Notes: a model not told the origin generated them from the sequence alone. A DNA stretch of 64,000 nucleotides from Streptomyces paradoxus (GCF_014202475.1 NZ_JACHGV010000004.1:434001-498000), one strand, 5' to 3'; counted from the stretch's first letter, positions 8,643 through 17,396 are shown. Numbers and translations are program-made.

Positions 8643-9506
8643 ATGACGGACGACGTCGCAGCAGCACGGGCCGCTGCCGAGGAGAAGTCGGCCTTCTCCC
8701 ACGCGCCCGTCGATCCCGACGCCGCCGCGGCCTACGGCGACCACCCGGACCAGGTGATCGACTTCTTCGCGCCGCGCCGGGCCGGTGGCCCCGGACCGGC
8801 CCCGGTCGTCGTCGTGCTGCACGGCGGCGCCTGGCGCGCGCCCTACGACCGGCGTCACATCAGCCCGTTCGCGGACTTCCTCGCCCGCCGCGGGTTCGCC
8901 GTGGCCAGCGTCGAGTACCGGCGCGGCGGCGACGGCGACTCCCTCGCCGGCCGGTGGCCCGACACCTTCGACGACGTCGCCGCGGCACTGGACGCCCTGC
9001 CCGCGCTGGTACGGGAGTCGCTGCCGCAGGCCGACCCGCGCCGTACGGTCCTCACCGGTCACTCGGCGGGCGGGCATCTCGCGCTGTGGGGTGCCGCCCG
9101 GCACGTTCTGCCGGCGGACTCGCCCTGGCGCGGCGGCAGTCCGGTGACGCTGCGCGGCGTCGTAGCCCTCGCGCCGATCGCGGACCTGGCGATCGCCGGC
9201 AAGCTGGACGTGTGCGGGGGCGCCGTGCGTCAACTCCTGGGCGGGGACGAGCACTTCGGGGAGCGGCAGCCGTACGCGGACCCGGCCCTGCTGCTGCCCA
9301 CGGGCATCGCCACCACCCTCGTGCAGGGCCGCGCGGACCTCGACGTACCGCAGGCGGTCGCCGAGTCGTACGCGGAGGCGGCGGCGAAGGCCGGGGAGAT
9401 GGTGGGGGTGACCCTGCTGGAGGACGTGGGGCACTTCCCGCTCATCGACCCGGCGGCTGACGCGTGCGCGGTGGTGGTGGAGGAGATCGCGCAGCTGGCC
9501 TGGTGA
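8643..9506 (+). CDS. Alpha/beta hydrolase, probable kynurenine formamidase
   Basis: A 287-residue alpha/beta hydrolase. VVLHGGAW is the HGGxW oxyanion motif shared with KynB/AFMID-type hydrolases, LTGHSAGGHLALWG holds the nucleophile Ser (near residue 140), and GRADLDVP and EDVGHFPLIDP supply the Asp and His of the triad. Its position after the dioxygenase and kynureninase genes makes N-formylkynurenine hydrolysis the likely reaction. The fold alone would also fit a carboxylesterase. The 189-base gap upstream and its own ribosome site (AGGTTGGAGC before ATG 8643) suggest it may also be expressed separately. Confidence 0.8.
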   Translation: MTDDVAAARAAAEEKSAFSHAPVDPDAAAAYGDHPDQVIDFFAPRRAGGPGPAPVVVVLHGGAWRAPYDRRHISPFADFLARRGFAVASVEYRRGGDGDSLAGRWPDTFDDVAAALDALPALVRESLPQADPRRTVLTGHSAGGHLALWGAARHVLPADSPWRGGSPVTLRGVVALAPIADLAIAGKLDVCGGAVRQLLGGDEHFGERQPYADPALLLPTGIATTLVQGRADLDVPQAVAESYAEAAAKAGEMVGVTLLEDVGHFPLIDPAADACAVVVEEIAQLAW

Positions 9507-9510
9507 GCGG

Positions 9511-9571
9511 CAGCTGCCCCATGAGGTCCGCCTCTTGAGGTCTGCCCCTTGAGGTCTGCCCCTTAAGAGGC
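9511..9571 (+). repeat. Degenerate 14-15 bp tandem repeats with terminal inverted arms
   Basis: About four units follow one another: CTGCCCCATGAGGTC, CGCCTCTTGAGGTC, TGCCCCTTGAGGTC, TGCCCCTTAAGAGG. GCCTCTT at 9530 and AAGAGGC at 9565 are exact inverted arms that could form a loose hairpin. The block lies between the formamidase gene and the signalling operon. It could be a weak terminator or a protein-binding array. Confidence 0.6.
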
Positions 9572-9583
9572 GCCCCGGTCATA

Positions 9584-9598
9584 CCCGTAGTACCTGAG
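9584..9598 (+). promoter_or_regulatory. Shared 15-bp word upstream of the first signalling operon
   Basis: CCCGTAGTACCTGAG occurs here and again, exactly, at 13981-13995 ahead of the second kinase/regulator operon. Here CGTAG and CTACG (9586-9590 and 9600-9604) form inverted arms. It lies about 110 bases upstream of the first gene of the operon. It is a candidate operator for one or both NarL-type regulators. Confidence 0.5.
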
Positions 9599-9705
9599 AG
9601 CTACGCCGCAGAAGCGTTCCCCGGTGTGACGCGGACGAGGTGCCCCGCTCCGTAACTTCCTTTCCGAGCAGACCCGATGGCCGGGTGCGCTGGAGGGGGA
9701 CGACC

Positions 9706-10710
9706 ATGGGGTCCGCACCGCAGTACCGCCGTGCCGGCGACGGCTGCAGACGCCGCGCCGGCCGATGGCGCCGCGCCGCGCTCGCCGCCCTCATCACCGG
9801 TGCGGTGGTCGTCCCGCTGTCGGGGGCCGTACGACCGCAGACCCCCGCACCGGCCCCCGCCTCCCTCGCCCCCCTCAGCGCGTCGACGCTCGGCGAGGCG
9901 TACGCGGCCAACCGGGCCAACGCCGCCGAGGCGGCCCGTACGGCCGCCGCCCACCACGACCGGGACCGGGCCGCGACCGACCGTCGTCTGGCCGCCTCGG
10001 GCCGGCACCTCCTGCGGTTCGACGGCCGCGGCTCCGGCCGGGTGACGGAGGTCCTCGGCGACCTCGCCCGGGCCGACCGCATCGCCGTCCTGGTCCCGGG
10101 TTCCGACACGAGCCTCGACACCTACGGCCGGTTCCACGCGGCGGCCGCCGCCCTGCACCGGCAGCTCGCCCGGCAGGCCCCCGCGGGCACGCACACCGCG
10201 GTCGTGGCCTGGCTGGGCTACGAGACGCCGGGGACGGTCAGCACGACCGTCACGACGACCGGCAGGGCGGAGCAGGCGGCCCCGCACCTGCGCGCGCTGG
10301 TCGCCGACCTGCGTGCCGTAGCGGGCACCGGACCGCGCATCTCGCTGCTGTGCCACTCCTACGGCTCGGTGGTCTGCGGCCGTGCCGCCGCAGGGCTCGC
10401 CGTCGACGACATCGCGCTCGTCGGCAGCCCGGGCACGGGCGCCGACACCGCCGCCGGTCTGCACACCCGCGCCCGCGTCTGGGCGGCCCGGGGCGGTGAC
10501 GACTGGGTGGAGAACGTCCCGCACCTCGACCTGGACCTCTTCGGCACCACCGTCGGCTTCGGCACCGACCCCGTCTCCCCGGCCTTCGGCGCCCGGGTCT
10601 TCGCGGCCGGCGACGGGGGCCACAGCGACTACTTCAGGCCCGGCACGGCCTCCCTGACCAACCTGGCCCGGATCGTCCTGGGCGAGACCGAGGCGGTGAC
10701 CCATGACTGA
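9706..10710 (+). CDS. Exported or membrane-anchored alpha/beta hydrolase, DUF1023 type
   Basis: A 334-residue protein. An Arg-rich N-terminus followed by AALAALITGAVVVPLSGAV (about residues 24-42) is a signal peptide or anchor. After an Ala-rich helical stretch comes the DUF1023 core: IAVLVPGSDTSLDTY (oxyanion strand), SLLCHSYGSVVCG with the nucleophile Ser, and a C-terminal GGHSDYF His. The substrate is unknown; the family is secreted in mycobacteria and streptomycetes. The start ATG 9706 follows TGGAGGGGGACGACC. An upstream ATG at 9640 is possible but has no ribosome site. It is the first gene of an operon whose next gene overlaps by 8 bases. Confidence 0.82.
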   Translation: MGSAPQYRRAGDGCRRRAGRWRRAALAALITGAVVVPLSGAVRPQTPAPAPASLAPLSASTLGEAYAANRANAAEAARTAAAHHDRDRAATDRRLAASGRHLLRFDGRGSGRVTEVLGDLARADRIAVLVPGSDTSLDTYGRFHAAAAALHRQLARQAPAGTHTAVVAWLGYETPGTVSTTVTTTGRAEQAAPHLRALVADLRAVAGTGPRISLLCHSYGSVVCGRAAAGLAVDDIALVGSPGTGADTAAGLHTRARVWAARGGDDWVENVPHLDLDLFGTTVGFGTDPVSPAFGARVFAAGDGGHSDYFRPGTASLTNLARIVLGETEAVTHD

Positions 10711-11914
10711 CATCGGCGTACGCGCCCTGCGGCAGACGGTGCGCCGGGGCGCCGGCCGCATCGGTGCGGCCACCCCGCCCGGCCGCGACCGGGCCGTGGA
10801 CGCCCTGCGGGCCGCCGCCGTCCTCGGCGTCGTCCTCGGGCACTGGCTGGTCACGGCCCTGGTCTCCGACGGCCGCGTCCTGCGCACGGCGAGCCCGCTG
10901 CAGGACATGCCCTGGCTGACGCCCGTCTCCTGGATGTTCCAGACACTCGCCGTGTTCTTCCTGGTCGGAGGGCATGTCGCCACCCGCAGTCACGCCTCGG
11001 CCCGGGCCCGGGGGATCCCGTACCACCAGTGGCTGACGGCCCGGCTGTCCCGGCTGTTCAAGCCGGTCGCCGCCGTCCTCACCCTGTGGACGGTCGCCGC
11101 CGTCGCGCTGCTGCTGTCGGGCACCGAGTTCGGCACGGTCCGCACGCTGGTGAAGCTGGCCCTGTCCCCCCTGTGGTTCCTCGTGGTGTTCGCGGGCCTG
11201 ACGGCGGCGACCCCGCTGCTCACCCGGCTCAACCCGCTGTGGCCGCTGGCCGTCGTCCTGCACGTGGACCTGCTGCGCTTCGGCCTCGGCGGACCCTCCT
11301 GGCTGGGCTGGGTGAACGTGGCGGCCGCCTGGACGGTGCCCTACACGCTGGGTGCGGCCTGGACGCGCGGCGAACTGGAGCGCAGGCGTGCGGGCTGGGT
11401 CCTGCTGGGTGCCGGGGCGGCGGCGACCGCGGTGCTCGTGGCGTGGGCGGGCTATCCGGCGGCCATGGTCGGCGTCCCGGGCGAGGGCATGTCCAACCTG
11501 GATCCGCCGACGCTGGCGGTCGTCACGTTCGGCCTGGCCCAGTGCGGTCTCGCCCTGCTGCTGCGCGAGCGGCTGCGGCGGGCGATGCGCCGGCCCGTGG
11601 CGTGGGCGGCGGTGGCGCTCGTCAACCTCTCCGCGATGACCATTTTCCTCTGGCACCAGACGGCCCTGATGGCCACCACGGCCACCGGCCTCCTCGTCGG
11701 TCGGCTCCCCGGGCTGCACACCCGGCCCGACGACCTCGGCTGGGTCGGGGCCCGGCTGCTCTGGCTGCCCGTGTTCGCGCTGGCTCTCGCGGTCTGCTGG
11801 GCCGCTTTCCGCTCTTTCGAGCGAGGGGGCGGCGGCCGGGACCGCAGGTCGCGGGTGGTGCAGGCGCACCGTCCTTCCGACCGGGACACAGCGGCGAAGG
11901 CGCGTCATGTCTAG
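10703..11914 (+). CDS. Acyltransferase-3 family membrane protein
   Basis: A 403-residue multi-pass membrane protein of the acyltransferase-3 (OafA/WecH-like) family, predicted to move acyl groups onto exported or surface substrates. GRDRAVDALRAAAVLGVVLGHWLV (residues 32-55) is the signature first helix with the catalytic Arg/His, and WMFQTLAVFFLVGGHVATRS is the second. About ten helices follow and the tail is basic. It overlaps the hydrolase gene before it and the histidine kinase gene after it, so an exported hydrolase, a membrane acyltransferase and a sensor kinase are made together, suggesting an envelope-modification response. Confidence 0.85.
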   Translation: MTDIGVRALRQTVRRGAGRIGAATPPGRDRAVDALRAAAVLGVVLGHWLVTALVSDGRVLRTASPLQDMPWLTPVSWMFQTLAVFFLVGGHVATRSHASARARGIPYHQWLTARLSRLFKPVAAVLTLWTVAAVALLLSGTEFGTVRTLVKLALSPLWFLVVFAGLTAATPLLTRLNPLWPLAVVLHVDLLRFGLGGPSWLGWVNVAAAWTVPYTLGAAWTRGELERRRAGWVLLGAGAAATAVLVAWAGYPAAMVGVPGEGMSNLDPPTLAVVTFGLAQCGLALLLRERLRRAMRRPVAWAAVALVNLSAMTIFLWHQTALMATTATGLLVGRLPGLHTRPDDLGWVGARLLWLPVFALALAVCWAAFRSFERGGGGRDRRSRVVQAHRPSDRDTAAKARHV

Positions 11915-13283
11915 GCTGGGCCGTGTGACGGACACGGGGGTGGGCCGCGCGCTGCGGGCGCGCGTCGAGGGCTGGCTGCGGAAGCTGCGCCAGGACCTGT
12001 GGACCGTCCGGGTGGACCCGCTGCCGCCCTCCACGTGGCTGCGCTGGCTGCCGCACGGAATCGTGTGCCTGGCCGCGTTCGGGGTCACGGTCGGCGGCAC
12101 GGGCGACATGAACGGCAACGGCCATCTGGCCCCAGGTCTGGCATTCCTGATCGCAGTCGCGCAGGGCGGCGCCATGGTCCTGGGGCTGTGGCGGCCGGTG
12201 CCGGCGTGGTGGCTGTCCCTGGGCGCCTTCCTCGTGGGCGCCGTGGCGGTGCGCGGCCGTCTCGGATTCGACCCGCACACCTACACCTGGCCCTGGACCG
12301 CGGCCGGCCTGATCGCCGAGATGTTCGTGCTGCTGCTGCTCGCGCTGCGGGTCCCCACCCGCGCGGCGACGGCGGCCCTGGCCGTGACCGCGCTGTTCAC
12401 CTACGTCCTGGAGAGCCTGCAGGGCGCCGAGCGCTACGACACCACCGGCGTGCTCGCACTCTCCCTGTTCACCGTCGTGGTGATAGTCGGCACCGCCCTG
12501 CGCGGCCGCCGCGAGGCCCGCAGGGAACTGGTCGAGCAGACCACGCTCACCGCCGAGGAGCGCACCCGGCGCACCCTGCTGGAGGAGCGCAGCCGCATCG
12601 CGCGGGAACTGCACGACGTGGTGGCCCACCACATGTCGGTCATCTCCATCCAGGCGCAGGTCGCCCCGCACCTGGTGGAGAACCCGCCCGACGAGCTCAG
12701 GGAGAACCTCGCGGGCATCCGGCAGAACGCGCTGGAGGCACTGACCGAACTGCGCCGTGTGCTGGGCGTGCTGCGCTCGGAGCACCCGGGGCCGGGTGAG
12801 CCGTTCGCCGACGCGGGTGACGGGACCACACCGCACGCCCCGCAGCCCACGCTCGACCGGCTCGACGCGCTGGTGGAGAACACGCGGGCGGCCGGACGCG
12901 AGGTCGTCACCGACATCCAGGGCGAGCGGCGTCCGCTGCCGCCCGGCGTGGAGCTGTCGGCGTACCGGATCGTGCAGGAGGCGCTGAGCAACGCCCTGCG
13001 GCACGCGCCCGGCGCGAGGATCACGGTCCGTCTCACCTACGAGCCGGACGGCCTGGAGGTGGAGATCGTCAACGGCCGCCCGACCGGACCGCCACCGCCG
13101 TCGACGGGGGCGGGGCACGGGCTGCTCGGCATGCGGGAGCGGGTCGCGATGCTCGGCGGCACCATGACCGCGCACCCGTGGCACTGGGACGGCTTCAAGG
13201 TCACCGCCTTCCTCCCGGAGACCCCGCCCGCCGACGCCCCGGGCACCCATCACTCCACGGCCCGCCAGAGAGGAATCTCATGA
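11907..13283 (+). CDS. Sensor histidine kinase, HisKA_3 (NarL-partner) type
   Basis: 458 residues. About six N-terminal helices (roughly residues 45-190) form the sensor/membrane part. SRIARELHDVVAHHMSV holds the phospho-acceptor His236 of the HisKA_3 dimerisation domain. The ATPase has an N-box-like EALSNALRHAPG and a G-box GHGLLGMRERVAMLGG. ATG 11907 overlaps the acyltransferase gene; GTG 11925 is an equal alternative. The stop overlaps the regulator start (ATGA), so the pair is coupled. The signal is unknown. It is paralogous to the kinase at 14062. Confidence 0.92.
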   Translation: MSRLGRVTDTGVGRALRARVEGWLRKLRQDLWTVRVDPLPPSTWLRWLPHGIVCLAAFGVTVGGTGDMNGNGHLAPGLAFLIAVAQGGAMVLGLWRPVPAWWLSLGAFLVGAVAVRGRLGFDPHTYTWPWTAAGLIAEMFVLLLLALRVPTRAATAALAVTALFTYVLESLQGAERYDTTGVLALSLFTVVVIVGTALRGRREARRELVEQTTLTAEERTRRTLLEERSRIARELHDVVAHHMSVISIQAQVAPHLVENPPDELRENLAGIRQNALEALTELRRVLGVLRSEHPGPGEPFADAGDGTTPHAPQPTLDRLDALVENTRAAGREVVTDIQGERRPLPPGVELSAYRIVQEALSNALRHAPGARITVRLTYEPDGLEVEIVNGRPTGPPPPSTGAGHGLLGMRERVAMLGGTMTAHPWHWDGFKVTAFLPETPPADAPGTHHSTARQRGIS

Positions 13284-13963
13284 CCAGCGGCACCGGCAAC
13301 CCCATCCGGGTTCTCATCGTCGACGACCAGGCGATGGTCCGGCAGGGCTTCACCGTGCTGCTCGGCACCCAGCCCGACATAGAGGTGGTCGGCGACGCGA
13401 AGAACGGTGAGGGCGGCATCGCCCTGGCCGCGGAGCTCGCCCCGGACGTCGTCCTGATGGACATCCGCATGCCCGGGATCGGAGGCATCGAGGCCACCGG
13501 GCACATCACCGCGGCCCACCCGGACATGCGGGTGCTGGTGCTGACCACCTTCGATCTCGACGAGTACGTGTACGACGCGCTGCGCGCCGGAGCCTCCGGG
13601 TTCCTGCTGAAGGACGCGTCGTCGGAGCAGCTCGCCGAGGCGGTCCGGGTGGTCGCGGCCGGGGAAGCGCTGCTCGCGCCGGTCATCACACGCAAGCTGA
13701 TCGCCGAGTTCTCCCGGCTCGACGGCAAGCCCCGCGCCCCGCTCATGGAGCGCGTCGGCGACCTGACCGAGCGGGAGACGGAGGTGCTCGCGCTGATCGC
13801 GCAGGGCCTGTCCAACGCGGAGATCGCCCAGCACCTGTTCGTGGCCGAGCAGACGGTGAAGACCCACGTGGGCCGGATCCTGGTGAAGCTGGGCCTCAGA
13901 GACCGGACGCAGGCGGCGGTGTTCGCCTACGAGTCGGGGCTGGTGCGGCCGTCGGGGTACTGA
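13280..13963 (+). CDS. Response regulator, NarL/FixJ family
   Basis: 227 residues: a receiver domain with acidic pocket VDDQ, phospho-acceptor Asp61 in VVLMDIRMPG and the LKDAS lysine loop, then a LuxR-type helix-turn-helix (LTERETEVLALIAQGLSNAEIAQHL) near residues 160-215. It is translated from the ATGA overlap with its kinase. Its likely targets are its own operon (see the 15-bp shared word) and envelope genes. It is closely similar to the regulator at 15399, so cross-talk is plausible. Confidence 0.93.
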   Translation: MTSGTGNPIRVLIVDDQAMVRQGFTVLLGTQPDIEVVGDAKNGEGGIALAAELAPDVVLMDIRMPGIGGIEATGHITAAHPDMRVLVLTTFDLDEYVYDALRAGASGFLLKDASSEQLAEAVRVVAAGEALLAPVITRKLIAEFSRLDGKPRAPLMERVGDLTERETEVLALIAQGLSNAEIAQHLFVAEQTVKTHVGRILVKLGLRDRTQAAVFAYESGLVRPSGY

Positions 13964-13980
13964 GGGGTGGCCGACGGGGT

Positions 13981-13995
13981 CCCGTAGTACCTGAG
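13981..13995 (+). promoter_or_regulatory. Shared 15-bp word upstream of the second signalling operon
   Basis: Second exact copy of CCCGTAGTACCTGAG (also at 9584). A related GGTACTGAGGGG lies about 30 bases earlier, inside the end of the preceding regulator gene. A TACCGT box at 14049-14054 sits 7 bases before the GTG start of the next kinase gene, so the word would be centred near -75 of a leaderless promoter. Confidence 0.5.
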
Positions 13996-14061
13996 GGGGA
14001 CGCCGGGGAACCCCTCTCCAAGGGGACGACCGGGGGACCGGGGCCGCATACCGTTCTGTAC

Positions 14062-15402
14062 GTGACCGAGACGACCCACATGCAGACCACGCCGCCGGGG
14101 GACGGGGCGGCATCGCGCAGCCCGGAGTACCGGCTGGCGGTGGATGCCCTGCGCGGGCTGCGGCAGGACCTCATCCACGACGCCTTCGCCTACCGGCCGC
14201 TGCCGGGCCGGCACACGGACGGGCGGATCGTCCGGCGGTTGCCGGGGCGGCTGCGGGAGCACGCGCAGTGGCTCCCGCACGCCGTGATCATCGCGGCGGC
14301 CCTCATCACCCTGGCCCTGGCCTCGGTCGACTCCGGCGGTCCGGCCCTGCTGCTCGGCCCGCTCTGCGCGATCCCCGTGCTGCTGACCATGGTGCGGCCG
14401 GTCGGCGCGTTCTGGGCGTCCATGGTTTCCACGCCGCTGGCCGCCGTGCTCGGCAGCCGATGGGGGGAGTGGCCCTGGGCGGCCGGCAGCTTCGCCTGCC
14501 ATCTGACCGTGCTGACGGTCGTGGCGATACGGACCCGGCCGCGCACGGCCGCCTGGATGTGGGCGCTGACCGCGCTGTACGCCATCGTCGCGGACAGCGG
14601 CGTCGGCCCGACCTACACGTACGGCACCAACTCCGGTCCCATGCTGGTCATATCGGCCCTGGTCCTGCTCTGCGTCACCGTCTGGCACATCCGCCGCCAC
14701 GCCGAGCAGGAGGTCACCGCCCAGCAGACGGTCACCGCGCACGAGCGCTCGCGGCGCACCCTGCTGGAGGAGCGCACCACGATCGCCCGCGAGCTGCACG
14801 ATGTGGTGGCCCACCACATGTCGGTGGTCGCCATCCAGGCGGAGGCCGCGCCCTACCGGGTGGAGAACCCGCCGCCGGAGCTGGAGAAGGCGTTCGCCAC
14901 GATCCGGGAGAACGCGGTGGCGGCCCTGACCGAACTGCGCCGCGTGCTGGGCGTCGTCCGTGCCGAGGACTACGAGGCCCCGGACGCCCCGCAGCCCACG
15001 CTCGCCGAGCTGGACGGGCTGCTGGCCAATGTCCGGGAGGCCGGGCTGAGCGTCGAGAAGGTGGTGACCGGCGCGGTGCGGGAGCTGCCGCAGGGCGTGG
15101 AGCTGTCGGCGTACCGCATCGTGCAGGAGGCGCTGAGCAACACCCTGCGGCACGCGCCCGGGGCGACGGCCCGCGTCGAGATCGGCTACGTGCTCGGTGG
15201 CCTGGGCCTGCGCGTGGTCAACGGCCCGCCGCCGAACCCGAGCCTGATCAAGCCCTCGCCCGGCGCGGGGCACGGCGTCACGGGCATGCGGGAGCGGGTG
15301 TCGATGCTGAACGGCGAGATGACGGCGGGCGGCACGGACGACGGAGGGTACGAGGTGGCGGTGTTCCTGCCGGTCGCCCTGCCGGACGAGGGCGACGCAT
15401 GA
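14062..15402 (+). CDS. Sensor histidine kinase, HisKA_3 type (second pair)
   Basis: 446 residues. The cytoplasmic N-terminus is about 70 residues, then five or six helices (about 75-215), then TIARELHDVVAHHMSVVA with phospho-acceptor His246 and an ATPase ending GHGVTGMRERVSMLNG. The kinase core is near-identical in layout to the kinase at 11907, while the membrane part differs, so the pairs are duplicates that probably sense different cues. The start is GTG, apparently leaderless. It overlaps its regulator by ATGA. Confidence 0.92.
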   Translation: MTETTHMQTTPPGDGAASRSPEYRLAVDALRGLRQDLIHDAFAYRPLPGRHTDGRIVRRLPGRLREHAQWLPHAVIIAAALITLALASVDSGGPALLLGPLCAIPVLLTMVRPVGAFWASMVSTPLAAVLGSRWGEWPWAAGSFACHLTVLTVVAIRTRPRTAAWMWALTALYAIVADSGVGPTYTYGTNSGPMLVISALVLLCVTVWHIRRHAEQEVTAQQTVTAHERSRRTLLEERTTIARELHDVVAHHMSVVAIQAEAAPYRVENPPPELEKAFATIRENAVAALTELRRVLGVVRAEDYEAPDAPQPTLAELDGLLANVREAGLSVEKVVTGAVRELPQGVELSAYRIVQEALSNTLRHAPGATARVEIGYVLGGLGLRVVNGPPPNPSLIKPSPGAGHGVTGMRERVSMLNGEMTAGGTDDGGYEVAVFLPVALPDEGDA

Positions 15403-16064
15403 CCATCCGGGTGCTGATCGCGGACGATCAGATGATGGTGCGTGAGGGATTCTCGGTCCTGCTGAACGCGATGCCGGACATCGAGGTCGTCGGCGAGGCG
15501 GTGAACGGCCGGGAAGCCGTCGCCAAGGTCCGCGAGCTCGCCCCGGACGTGGTGCTGATGGACATCCGCATGCCCGAGCTGAACGGCATCGAGGCGACCC
15601 GCGAGATCGTCGCCGCCGACGGTGCGGCGAAGGTGCTGGTGCTCACCACCTTCGACCTCGACGAGTACGTGTACCAGGCGCTGCGCGCGGGTGCCTCCGG
15701 CTTCCTCCTCAAGGACGCCTCGGCCCGCCAGCTGGCCGACGGGGTGCGGGTGGTGGCGTCGGGGGAGGCGCTCCTGGCCCCCTCGGTGACCAGGCGCCTG
15801 ATCACCGAGTTCTCCAAGCTCTCCGAGAAGCCGCCCCTCATGCCCTCCGCCCAGGCGGCCTTCGGTGACCTCACCGAGCGGGAGACGGAGGTGCTGGTCC
15901 TGATCGCGCAGGGCCTGTCGAACTCGGAGATCGCGGAGCGGCTGGTCGTCGCCGAGTCGACGATCAAGACGCACGTCAGCCGGATCCTGGTGAAGCTGGG
16001 CCTGAGGGACCGGACACAGGCGGCGGTGTTCGCGTACGAGGCGCGGCTGGTGACGCCGGGGTGA
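15399..16064 (+). CDS. Response regulator, NarL/FixJ family (second pair)
   Basis: 221 residues: a receiver with ADDQ pocket, phospho-acceptor Asp55 in VVLMDIRMPE, the LKDAS loop, and a LuxR-type DNA-binding domain (LTERETEVLVLIAQGLSNSE) at the C-terminus. The recognition helix region (VVAESTIKTHVSRILVKLG) differs only slightly from that of the regulator at 13280 (FVAEQTVKTHVGRILVKLG), so the two may bind overlapping sites. Confidence 0.93.
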   Translation: MTIRVLIADDQMMVREGFSVLLNAMPDIEVVGEAVNGREAVAKVRELAPDVVLMDIRMPELNGIEATREIVAADGAAKVLVLTTFDLDEYVYQALRAGASGFLLKDASARQLADGVRVVASGEALLAPSVTRRLITEFSKLSEKPPLMPSAQAAFGDLTERETEVLVLIAQGLSNSEIAERLVVAESTIKTHVSRILVKLGLRDRTQAAVFAYEARLVTPG

Positions 16065-16081
16065 CAGGTGGGCGCCGCCCC

Positions 16082-16111
16082 TGGTCAGAGTGGGGGTCGC
16101 CGGGCTAGCGT
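16082..16111 (+). promoter_or_regulatory. Possible leaderless promoter of the P450 gene
   Basis: TGGTCA (16082-16087) and TAGCGT (16106-16111) are separated by 18 bases. The -10-like box ends six bases before the ATG and there is no ribosome site, as expected for a message starting at the start codon. Confidence 0.4.
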
Positions 16112-16117
16112 CCGTTC

Positions 16118-17338
16118 ATGGCAGCTGTTTTCGACCTCGGGTTCGACCCGTGGGGCCCGGCGTTCCTCACCGACCCGTACCCCGTCTACGCCGAGCTGCG
16201 TGCCCGGGGCCGCGTGCACTGGTTCGAGCCCACGAACCAGTGGCTCGTCCCGCACCACGCGGACGTCTCGGCACTGCTGCGCGACCGGCGCCTCGGCCGG
16301 ACGTACCAGCACCGGTTCACCCACGAGGAGTTCGGCCGCACGGCGCCCCCGCCGGAGCACGAGCCGTTCCACACGCTCAACGACCACGGGATGCTCGACC
16401 TGGAGCCGCCGGACCACACCCGGATCCGCCGTCTGGTGTCGAAGGCGTTCACGCCACGCACGGTGGAGCGGCTGAAGCCGTACGTGCGGGGCCTGGCCGA
16501 CGAACTGGTGTCCGGGCTGGTCGCGGCGGGCGGCGGCGACCTGCTGACGGACGTCGCAGAACCCCTCCCCGTCGCGGTGATCGCCGAGATGCTCGGCATC
16601 CCGGAGTCCGACCGGGCCCCGCTGCGCCCCTGGTCGGCGGACATCTGCGGGATGTACGAGCTCAAGCCGTCCGGGGACACGGCGGCGAAGGCGGTCCGGG
16701 CGTCGGTCGAGTTCTCCGACTACCTGCGCGAACTGATCGCGGCCCGCCGCAAGGAGCCCGGCGAGGACCTCATCTCGGGTCTCATCGCCGCCCACGACGA
16801 GGGCGACCGGCTCACCGAGCAGGAGATGATCTCCACCTGCGTCCTGCTGCTCAACGCCGGCCACGAGGCCACGGTGAACGCCACGGTCAACGGCTGGTAC
16901 GCCCTGTTCCGCAACCCGGCCCAGCTGGAGACGCTGCGCGCGGACCACACGCTCGTCCCCTCCGCGATCGAGGAGCTGATGCGCTACGACACCCCGCTCC
17001 AGCTGTTCGAGCGCTGGGTCCTGGACGAGATCGAGATCGACGGCACGACGATCCCGCGTGGCGCGGAGATCGCCATGCTCTTCGGCTCCGCCAACCACGA
17101 CCCGGCGGTGTTCCGGAACCCGTCCGCCCTCGACCTCACCCGCGCGGACAACCCCCACATCTCCTTCAGCGCGGGCATCCACTACTGCATCGGCGCACCC
17201 CTGGCCCGTATCGAGCTGGCGGCGTCGATGGGGGCGTTGCTGGAGAGGGCCCCGACGCTGCGCCTCGCCGCCGAACCGGAGAGGAAGCCGAACTTCGTGA
17301 TCAGAGGTCTGGAGGAGTTGGCGGTCGAGGTCGGCTGA
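16118..17338 (+). CDS. Cytochrome P450 (CYP107-like)
   Basis: 406-residue soluble class I P450 monooxygenase. The I-helix is LLLNAGHEATVNATVNGW (oxygen-activating Ala-Gly...Thr), the K-helix ExxR is in EELMRYDTPLQ, and the heme loop is FSAGIHYCIGAPLAR with the thiolate Cys357. In S. coelicolor the P450 beside the two NarL-type pairs is CYP107P1 (SCO3636 from memory), and this is a likely orthologue. No ferredoxin or ferredoxin reductase gene is adjacent and no biosynthetic cluster surrounds it, so the substrate is unknown. Confidence 0.92.
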   Translation: MAAVFDLGFDPWGPAFLTDPYPVYAELRARGRVHWFEPTNQWLVPHHADVSALLRDRRLGRTYQHRFTHEEFGRTAPPPEHEPFHTLNDHGMLDLEPPDHTRIRRLVSKAFTPRTVERLKPYVRGLADELVSGLVAAGGGDLLTDVAEPLPVAVIAEMLGIPESDRAPLRPWSADICGMYELKPSGDTAAKAVRASVEFSDYLRELIAARRKEPGEDLISGLIAAHDEGDRLTEQEMISTCVLLLNAGHEATVNATVNGWYALFRNPAQLETLRADHTLVPSAIEELMRYDTPLQLFERWVLDEIEIDGTTIPRGAEIAMLFGSANHDPAVFRNPSALDLTRADNPHISFSAGIHYCIGAPLARIELAASMGALLERAPTLRLAAEPERKPNFVIRGLEELAVEVG

Positions 17339-17396
17339 CTGGCGCGAGCACCGGAGACAAGACGTTCGGGCCGGGTGAGCCCCGTCCCGGAAAGGA

